A DNA stretch of 8,451 nt. Origin: DATJQF01 sp035505995 (lineage in GTDB: Bacteria; Bacteroidota; Bacteroidia; Bacteroidales; FEN-979). The stretch covers positions 1 through 8,451 of the forward strand of contig DATJQF010000137.1 of NCBI GenBank assembly GCA_035505995.1. The letters are read 5' to 3'. This document shows positions 1-6,500 of this stretch, piece after piece (position 1 is the stretch's first letter; each line of letters opens with the position of its first letter). Below the pieces are notes generated by a model. It had not been told where the DNA came from. It made no database searches and saw only the letters and a program-made list of their open reading frames with translations. Position numbers and translations under genes: made by a program.

Positions 1-969
1 CATACCGAACCTGACCATTCCGGCTGTGTGGCCTCCCTGCTGGAGATCGCGCCGCACGCCACGGTCGTCAGTTCCGGGAACGGCATCCGGTACCTGAAAG
101 ACCTGGTCGGCCGCGATTTTCCGCAACTGGTGGTCAAAGACGGCCAGGTATTGGATCTGGGAAATAAAAAGCTCAGATTCATCAGCGCGCCGAACCTTCA
201 CTGGCCCGATTCGATGTTCACCTATCTCGAGGAGGAGAAGATCCTGTTCACCTGCGACGGATTCGGCGAGCACTATTGCAACGAAGCGATGTTTGATGAC
301 GTCACCGGCGATTTCAGCGATTCCTTCCGGTACTATTTCGATGTGATCATGAAACCCTTCAGCCGGTTTGTGCTCAACGCCATTGAGAAGATCGGCCCGC
401 TGGATATAAGTATGATAGCCCCCGGTCACGGCACGATCCTTCGGTCGGACTGGAGAAAATGGGTGCAGCTCACGGAGCAATATGCCCGGGAAGCGATAGC
501 GGCGCAGAAATCCGGGCGGGTCTTTGTCGCCTATGTTTCGGCCTATCAGAATACCAAGCTGATCGCGGAGAAGATCGCCGAAGGACTGCGCCAGGCAGGC
601 GAAATTGAAGTCGATCTTTGTGATATTGAAAAGATGCCCCTTGGGGAAATCGAAGAGAAGCTTATAGCTTCTTCGGCGATCATCCTGGGATCCCCGACCT
701 TCAACCAGAACATCCTGCTGCCCGTGTACCGGGTCCTGGCGCTGATCAATCCGATCCGCGACCGGGGGAAGCTGGCAGCTGCCTTCGGCTCCTACGGCTG
801 GAGCGGGGAAGGAGCGAAGATCATCAGCTCGGGCATGGCGAACCTCAAGCTCGACCTTTTTGATGAAGGGCTGATGATAAAATTCACGCCGCATAAGGAA
901 ACCACAGAAAAATGCATTGCTTACGGAAAAGCTTTCGGGAAGCGATTGCTCGGTCAACACCCTAATTAA
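1..969 (+). CDS. Flavodiiron protein (FprA/ROO family), 5' end missing
   Basis: This is a cytoplasmic flavodiiron protein, which reduces O2 to water or NO to N2O using a diiron site and FMN. It enters at the left edge already in frame. The first codons read HTEPDHSG, the HxExDH metal-ligand motif of the family. Numbered from the window edge, further expected ligands are His67 (APNLHW), Asp86 (TCDGFG) and His143 (APGHG). The metallo-beta-lactamase part runs to about residue 165 and a flavodoxin part from about 173 to 322, with FMN-loop-like segments SAYQNT, GSPTFNQN and GSYGWSGEG. The family is usually about 400 residues, so roughly 80 N-terminal residues are missing. No rubredoxin domain follows, so this is the short two-domain form. 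Whether O2 or NO is preferred cannot be read from the sequence. The next gene starts eight bases after the stop, suggesting one transcript. Confidence 0.95.
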   Translation, partial: HTEPDHSGCVASLLEIAPHATVVSSGNGIRYLKDLVGRDFPQLVVKDGQVLDLGNKKLRFISAPNLHWPDSMFTYLEEEKILFTCDGFGEHYCNEAMFDDVTGDFSDSFRYYFDVIMKPFSRFVLNAIEKIGPLDISMIAPGHGTILRSDWRKWVQLTEQYAREAIAAQKSGRVFVAYVSAYQNTKLIAEKIAEGLRQAGEIEVDLCDIEKMPLGEIEEKLIASSAIILGSPTFNQNILLPVYRVLALINPIRDRGKLAAAFGSYGWSGEGAKIISSGMANLKLDLFDEGLMIKFTPHKETTEKCIAYGKAFGKRLLGQHPN

Positions 970-977
970 AAAACGTT

Positions 978-1826
978 TTGCACAGAAATTTTACTCACCG
1001 GCCCTGGTCCTTCCTTCCGATCCTGTCCCTGCTTTTCCTTTCATCCTGCATGCCGGAGAAGGAGATCGGGAAGACCTTTGTCCAGAACGCCTCCGGGATC
1101 AATATCCAGCTTTTCACGACGGATATGCTTTATAAGGAAAACCATAAGGGAGAAGTGATCCCCGGCTTCGATTCGCTGACCCCTTCCCGGCAGGACTCGG
1201 CACTCTATGCGTCGAGCCGGTTCATCCGGTACGTGGACGATTCTGCATACCTGGTAACCTATATCAATAACTTCATCGATGAATTGCGTACGCTGGGATT
1301 CAAGGTGTATCTCGATACATCGCTGGAGAGTTTCCTCAGGGCCCAATCCCAGTCCTATGTGGTGAATATGGCGCAGCTGGAGCTGGATGAATATTTTTAC
1401 CCATTTGAAGACAGCGAGGATTTCGGGGATTCCACCTATTTCAAACGGGTGGAGCTGAATGCAGTGGATGCCTCAAGCTGGTTCGAGGTGAACAAGCTCA
1501 ATGCCTCCAGGCCGGTCAAAACGATCCTCTATTCCGCCTTTACAGCCACCGATGAGCTGCAGAGCCGGTTCTCGAATAATCTCCTGCTCGGGGACGTGGT
1601 GTACACGTATAAGATCGATTCGTTGAAAGTGGACGATATATACGACCTGGCGGCCTATGCCGGGAAAAAGAATGCCAGTTACCTCTTCGACTTTTTCATG
1701 AACCAGTATATCGCCTACCACATGCCCCAGGGGATGGAGCCGATGGGGCTCTATCATTACAACCGGTTCCAGAAGAGCGTGGTCCGCAATGACGAGGAGC
1801 AGTTCGAGGTGATCGATTCCAAATGA
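978..1826 (+). CDS. Conserved-looking outer-membrane-type lipoprotein of unknown function
   Basis: I do not recognise the family. The 282-residue product has a clear lipoprotein signal: basic residues near the start, a hydrophobic stretch at about 12-21, and the lipobox LSSC with Cys24 as the lipidated residue. The residues after Cys (MPEKE) contain no Asp at +2, and the acidic, charged start would fit an outer-membrane lipoprotein, but surface exposure cannot be judged. The mature part is soluble, rich in Asp, Tyr and Phe, has no further membrane segment, and shows no catalytic motif I can name. The start is inferred to be TTG at 978: an in-frame stop lies at 963-965 and the first in-frame ATG (1050) falls after the lipobox Cys. 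An A-rich leader precedes the TTG. With only eight bases after the flavodiiron stop, it is probably co-transcribed with that gene, although no functional link is evident. Confidence 0.75.
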   Translation: MHRNFTHRPWSFLPILSLLFLSSCMPEKEIGKTFVQNASGINIQLFTTDMLYKENHKGEVIPGFDSLTPSRQDSALYASSRFIRYVDDSAYLVTYINNFIDELRTLGFKVYLDTSLESFLRAQSQSYVVNMAQLELDEYFYPFEDSEDFGDSTYFKRVELNAVDASSWFEVNKLNASRPVKTILYSAFTATDELQSRFSNNLLLGDVVYTYKIDSLKVDDIYDLAAYAGKKNASYLFDFFMNQYIAYHMPQGMEPMGLYHYNRFQKSVVRNDEEQFEVIDSK

Positions 1827-1843
1827 TCCGTCCGGAACGTTCG

Positions 1844-1852
1844 TAACTTTGC
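1844..1852 (+). promoter_or_regulatory. Bacteroidetes-type -7 promoter element for the CDF-like gene
   Basis: TAACTTTGC matches the Bacteroidetes housekeeping -7 element TAnnTTTG and lies in the 50-base gap between the lipoprotein stop and the ATG at 1877. The distance to the start codon would give a leader of under 20 bases, which is usual for this phylum. I see no good TTG at the expected -33 position, so the upstream element is weak or absent. Confidence 0.7.
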
Positions 1853-1876
1853 GCGGTAATCCCACAGTTTTCCCAA

Positions 1877-2524
1877 ATGTCTGCCGAACCATCGAAGTAT
1901 TACCGGATCGCCTTTTACCTGGCGGTTTTCACGATCGTTTTTAACATCGTGGAAGGACTGGTATCCGTCTTTTTCGGGGTGTCCGGCGAGACGCTGACCC
2001 TTTTCGGTTTCGGGATCGACAGCTTCATCGAGGCGATCTCCGGCTTCGGCATCCTGCAGATGGTGATCCGGATCCGGATGAATCCCGGAAGCCCGGTCAG
2101 CAATTTCGAGATCCGTGCGTTGAAGATCACCGGATATGGCTTTTATGTCCTGGCCGTAGGACTGGCGGCCGGGATCGTCGTGAACCTGGTCGAAGGACAT
2201 AAGCCGGAAAGCACGTTCTGGGGAACGATCATTTCCTCCGTTTCCATCGTGGCCATGCTCTGGCTGCTGATCTCCAAGAACCGGGTGGGGAAAAAGCTTA
2301 ATTCCGAGCCGATCCTGGCCGATTCCCGCTGCACCCTGATCTGCATCTATATGTCGGTGGTGGTGCTGATCTCCAGCGCCGTCTATGAATTCACCGGGTT
2401 TGCCTATGCCGATGTGCTGGGGGCGGCCGGATTGCTGTGGTTCTCGTTCACCGAGGGAAGAGAAGCCCTGGAAAAGGCGAAGAAAAAGACCTATGAATGT
2501 TGTGGCGACGAAAGTCAGAACTGA
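1877..2524 (+). CDS. Small six-helix cation transporter-like protein (CDF-related, no C-terminal domain)
   Basis: This is an inner-membrane protein that resembles the membrane half of cation diffusion facilitators, which export divalent metals such as Zn or Fe in exchange for protons. Six hydrophobic segments are visible at about residues 9-34, 39-66, 82-106, 112-133, 152-172 and 176-192. Segment 2 carries GFGIDSFIE, where Asp48 and Glu52 sit in the place of the usual (H/D)xxxD pair. Before segment 5 the motif ADSRCT gives Asp149 and Thr153 where classical members have HxxxD. The protein is 215 residues against about 300 for classical CDFs, because the cytoplasmic metal-sensing domain is missing. 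A charged tail ends in YECCGDESQN. The ATG at 1877 is supported by the -7 element upstream. The last 10 bp overlap the convergent tsaD. The CDF relationship is fairly likely; the transported ion and transport activity itself are unproven. Confidence 0.82.
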   Translation: MSAEPSKYYRIAFYLAVFTIVFNIVEGLVSVFFGVSGETLTLFGFGIDSFIEAISGFGILQMVIRIRMNPGSPVSNFEIRALKITGYGFYVLAVGLAAGIVVNLVEGHKPESTFWGTIISSVSIVAMLWLLISKNRVGKKLNSEPILADSRCTLICIYMSVVVLISSAVYEFTGFAYADVLGAAGLLWFSFTEGREALEKAKKKTYECCGDESQN

Positions 2525-2526
2525 CT
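2513..2526. repeat. Perfect 6-bp palindrome holding both convergent stop codons
   Basis: AGTCAG-AA-CTGACT is a perfect inverted repeat with a two-base centre. The TGA of the CDF-like gene is in the right arm (2522-2524) and the TGA of tsaD, on the minus strand, is in the left arm (2515-2517). As RNA it could form a five-pair stem with a four-base loop on either strand. No U-tract follows, so function as a bidirectional terminator is uncertain. Confidence 0.6.
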
Positions 2527-3534
2527 GCGTGCATAGGGTGCGGCCGACTGTTTCCCGAAATCCCCTTCCTGGTATTTGAAATACCCCGCTATGGCGATCA
2601 TGGCGGCGTTGTCGGTAGAATATTCCAGCCGGGGAATGAAGGTGTTCCACCCGTTCCGGCTCCCGGTTTCTTCCAGCGCTCTTCTCAGTGCGGAGTTGGC
2701 TGAAACACCGCCGGCAATGGCAATCTCCCGGATGCCGGTCTCCCGGGCCGCCAGCTCCAGCTTCTGCATCAGGATCTCCACGATGGTGGATTGCAGCGAA
2801 GCGCACAGGTCCGCCAGGTATTTCTCCGTGAACTGAGGATCTTCCTTCAGCCGGTCGCGGAGGAAATACAGGAAAGAGGTCTTCAATCCGCTGAAGCTGA
2901 AGTCCAGTCCCGGGATGGAAGGTTTGGGAAAATGAAAGGCACCCGGATTGCCTTCCGCCGCCAGCCGGTCGATCTCCGGTCCGCCCGGATAAGGCAGCCC
3001 CAGGATCTTGGCGCCTTTGTCGAAAGCTTCCCCGGCCGCATCATCGATCGTCTGCCCGATGATCTTCATGTCCGAAGGTTTATCCACCCTGACGATCTGC
3101 GTATGACCCCCCGAGACGGTGAGGCAGAGAAAGGGGAAGGCGGGAGGCGGTTTGGTTTGCGAACCGTCGCGAATGAAATGAGCCAGGATATGGGCTTTCA
3201 GGTGATCGATCTCGATGAGCGGAACGCCCAGTCCGAGGGCGAACGACTTGGCAAAGGACGCTCCCACCAGCAACGAGCCCAGCAACCCCGGTCCCCGTGT
3301 GAACGCCACGGCATCAAGTTGATTTTTACTTATATTTGCCTTCTGCAGGGCGGCATGGATCACCGGGATGATATTCTGCTGGTGGGCCCTCGAGGCAAGC
3401 TCCGGCACCACTCCCCCGAATGATTGGTGCACAGCCTGACCCGCGGTGATATTCGAAAGAATGTAATCCCCCCGGATCACGGCTGCTGCGGTGTCGTCAC
3501 AGGATGATTCGATGCCGAGAATAAGGACCTGCAT
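2515..3534 (-). CDS. tsaD: tRNA N6-adenosine threonylcarbamoyltransferase TsaD
   Basis: TsaD transfers the threonylcarbamoyl group from threonylcarbamoyl-AMP to A37 of ANN-decoding tRNAs (t6A), acting in the cytoplasm with TsaB and TsaE. The 339-residue length is normal. The N-terminal ASKHA-fold start GIESSCDDTAAA is intact. The metal ligands are His111 and His115 (HLKAH), with Asp308 in STDNAAM. The nucleotide-binding VSGGHT lies at 140-145, followed by DDAAGEAFDK, PYPGGPEID and GGVSAN. Nothing essential appears missing, so the enzyme should be active. The start ATG (3532-3534 on the minus strand) immediately precedes the conserved N-terminus and is served by a -7 element 27 bases upstream. 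The gene diverges from tamB across a gap of under 60 bases and converges on the CDF-like gene with a 10-bp overlap. Near residues 64-72 it shows an unusual run of A/T-ending codons. Confidence 0.98.
   Translation of the reverse strand: MQVLILGIESSCDDTAAAVIRGDYILSNITAGQAVHQSFGGVVPELASRAHQQNIIPVIHAALQKANISKNQLDAVAFTRGPGLLGSLLVGASFAKSFALGLGVPLIEIDHLKAHILAHFIRDGSQTKPPPAFPFLCLTVSGGHTQIVRVDKPSDMKIIGQTIDDAAGEAFDKGAKILGLPYPGGPEIDRLAAEGNPGAFHFPKPSIPGLDFSFSGLKTSFLYFLRDRLKEDPQFTEKYLADLCASLQSTIVEILMQKLELAARETGIREIAIAGGVSANSALRRALEETGSRNGWNTFIPRLEYSTDNAAMIAIAGYFKYQEGDFGKQSAAPYARSQF
3331..3339 (+). promoter_or_regulatory. Possible -7 promoter element inside tsaD, antisense to it, for tamB
   Basis: TATATTTGC on the plus strand matches TAnnTTTG exactly and points toward tamB, about 230 bases before its reading frame. 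I see no plus-strand match to the element in the short gap between tsaD and tamB, so the tamB promoter probably lies within tsaD. A TTG is present nearby, but only nine bases upstream, too close for a -33 element. This is a candidate only. Confidence 0.3.
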
Positions 3535-3561
3535 AGAGTCGTTCTTCTTAAGCAGTAAACC

Positions 3562-3570
3562 GCAAAATTA
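3562..3570 (-). promoter_or_regulatory. Bacteroidetes-type -7 promoter element for tsaD
   Basis: Read on the minus strand, this is TAATTTTGC, a full match to the Bacteroidetes -7 element TAnnTTTG. It lies 27 bases before the tsaD ATG, the same geometry as the element ahead of the CDF-like gene. It overlaps the presumed start region of the divergent tamB, so initiation of the two genes may interfere. No clear -33 TTG is visible. Confidence 0.65.
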
Positions 3571-3593
3571 CCATAAAAAAGGTCCTTCATATC

Positions 3594-6500
3594 GTGCTGG
3601 GGTGTATCGTGGTCCTCTTTTCCACGGTGTTCACCTTTTATTCGATCCTGCGAAACCCGCTGGTGCAGACGATCGGGGCGCGTATGGCATCCGATTATCT
3701 TTCCGAAAAGCTGCATACCACCGTCCGGATCTCGGGCTTCAACCTGTCGCTGACGCGGGGACTTACGCTGGACGATCTCCTGGTAAAAGACCTGAAGGGA
3801 GCCAACCTGATCGCCGCCCACCGGATCAGCGTCGTGCCGGGCCGGATCAGCCTGTCCCGGAAAATACTCAGGGTCAGGAAGGTGTACATCGACCGGGGCG
3901 AGTTCCAGCTGATCACGCATAAAGGCGACACCACGCTCAACCTCCAGTTCCTGATCGATTATTTCAGCTCATCCGATACCACGAAAGCGCCGGAGAAGAA
4001 AAAGCCTGGGAAACCCTGGAAGATAGACGTCTCCATGACCGAGCTGATCGACTTTCATTTTCATTTCCAGGATGAGAACAAGCCCGCGGTGCCCGTCGGG
4101 ATGGATTATGCCAATATTGATGTGAGCCACATCAACCTGGTGATGTCCGACTTCCGGCCGGAAGGGGATACCATGAACGCGATCATCCGGCATCTGTCGG
4201 CCCGGGAGCGGTCGGGGTTCAACATCCGGGCGATGAGCGGGGAATTCCATGTCAGCCCCGCATTCCTGAAAGCGCATAAGATGAGGCTGGTGACCGATCA
4301 TTGCAACCTGGACCTCACGTTCGATTTCCTGTATCACCGGTGGAACGACTATACCGATTTTCTGAACAAGGTCCGGATCGTGGCGGATATCCATCCCTCC
4401 TGGTTCGATCTGCAGGATATCGGCCCCTATGCCCCGGTGATGTACCAGATGAAGAACCGGTTCCACATATCGGGCGTAGTGGATGGGACGGTGAACAACT
4501 TCAGGGCCGTCGATTTCAGCATCGGATTCGGCAAAAGCACGCGCCTGCTTTGCAACATTCATTCCAACGGGCTTCCCGATGTGATGAATACCTTCGCCGA
4601 CCTGCACATCCTCGCGCTGGAGACCAACCACGATGATGTTGCCGGGCTGAAGCTGCCGATCGAAGGCAGTTCAATCCCGCTGCCCGCCTTACTGTCCAAT
4701 GCCGGCATGATCAGCGTGGCGGGGTATTATACCGGTTTCTGGAACGATTTCATTGCCCAGCTGAACATCCGCACCGATATCGGGAATATCAACACCAACC
4801 TCACCCTGAAGAAGGACAAGGAAAATAAGACCATGCTTTACAGCGGCGAGCTGGATGTGGCGGACCTGGACATTAACCAGCTGGTCCGCACCAGCCGGCT
4901 GACGGGCCCCGTCACCTTCCGGGCCGACCTGAGGGGAAAAGGATTTACGTTCAAGGATGCCGACCTCCTTATGAACGTTTGGGTGGATTCGATCCAGCTG
5001 AACCGGTACATGTACCAGCACCTGCATCTGAAGGGGTCGCTGGCGGACCGGAAATTCGACGGCAACCTGCATATCAATGACCCCAATCTGCGGATGGATT
5101 TCAACGGCACGGTCGACCTGGGCGACACGATCCCGTCTTACCGGTTCCTGGCCGATATACGCCATGCGGACCTTTATGCCCTGAACCTCGTGAAGAGGAA
5201 TCCGGTGACCGACCTGGCTACCCACCTGGATGTCAATTTCAGGGCGAAGAATGTGGACGATATCGACGGGGAGATCCTGATCCGCGATACCCGGTACCAG
5301 GAAGGCGATAAAGTTCTCACGATGGATGAGTTTCACCTGCTGACCTCGAAGGACCCGGGCGGAAAGAAAACGTACCAGCTCACTTCCGATTACCTGGATG
5401 CTGATTTTAAAGGAACCTTTAATTTCCGGGAGATGGTGCCTTCGCTGGCGACCCTGATCAACAACTACCTGGTGTCGTTCAAGCTTTCCGACAGCCTGAT
5501 GTCCCATCATTCCGCCTTCAACCAGGTGTTCACCTACCGGATCTTCCTGAAGGATACGCGGGAGGTGACGGAGATGTTCCTGCCTTTCCTGGAGCTGCAT
5601 TCCGGGTCGTTTATCCAGGGCTATTATGATGAGGGCAAAGGTCTCATCCGGGTGAACGGATACTCGCCGGTGCTTCATATTTTCGGAATGGACCTGGATG
5701 AATGGTATCTTCATGCCGACAGCCGGGTGGATGATCTGAATATAAAGACCGGGTGCCAGACCTTCCGGGTGGAAAAGAGAAGTGAACAGGATTCCATCCT
5801 GCTGGCATTCGACTCGGTGGAGCTCTATTCCGATCTGAGGAATGACAGCATCCTGTACCGGCTGGAGTTCCTCAACGGGACCGACACCAGCCGTATAGGC
5901 GGGTATATCAATTTCGGCATGAATCCCGCCATGAAAATCAGGATCGACCGCTTCGATCTTTATGCAGACAATAAATACTGGAAGATCAGTCCGGATAACT
6001 GGGTGACCATCGATTCAAGCAGGATCGACATCCATGACCTGGCCTTCAGCACCACCGGCCATGTGCTCCGGTTCAACGGGATCATTTCCCGGGATCCGGC
6101 GGATACCCTGGAAGCCTATTTCGATCATCTCGATATCTCGGATGCCGATCACCTGATCGGAGATTCTTCCGTGGATGTAGACGGGATCATGAGCGGGACG
6201 ATCCGGCTCAGCAATGTTTACCGGGGATTATCGGTGATCTCGGATCTCCGGATCGATCAATTCAAATTCAACAAGGAACTGCTGGGGGATGCCCGCATCA
6301 TCGTGGGATATAATGAATCAACCGATAAATTCGATGTCAGGACGGACATCATCTATACCGGGAATATCGGGACCAATATTCCGTTCTCCCTGGAAGGTAG
6401 CTTTTCCCTGGCCCAGAAAGACCCGACGCTGGATTTCACCCTGAAGCTGAAAAATCTCAATCTGAAGATGATCAATCCCTTTGTCTCCGGGTTCATGTCG

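Noticed and set aside
917..1135. Small plus-strand frame bridging the flavodiiron and lipoprotein genes
   Set aside because: It is an out-of-frame reading of both genes; considered as a frameshifted N-terminus of the lipoprotein, but the TTG frame already gives a full signal peptide.
1757..2806. Long minus-strand open frame of 349 codons across the CDF-like gene and the end of tsaD
   Set aside because: It overlaps two well-supported genes in other frames, is low in hydrophobic order and rich in His, Gly, Arg and Asp as expected of a shadow frame in GC-rich DNA, and shows no family motif.
2791..3423. Plus-strand open frame of 210 codons opposite tsaD
   Set aside because: It is antisense to the conserved core of tsaD, with Arg/Gln-rich composition and no recognisable motif.
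4689..5714. Minus-strand open frame of 341 codons inside tamB
   Set aside because: It is antisense to tamB, with repetitive Val/Gln/Ile/His composition that mirrors the tamB codon pattern; no start context or domain supports it.
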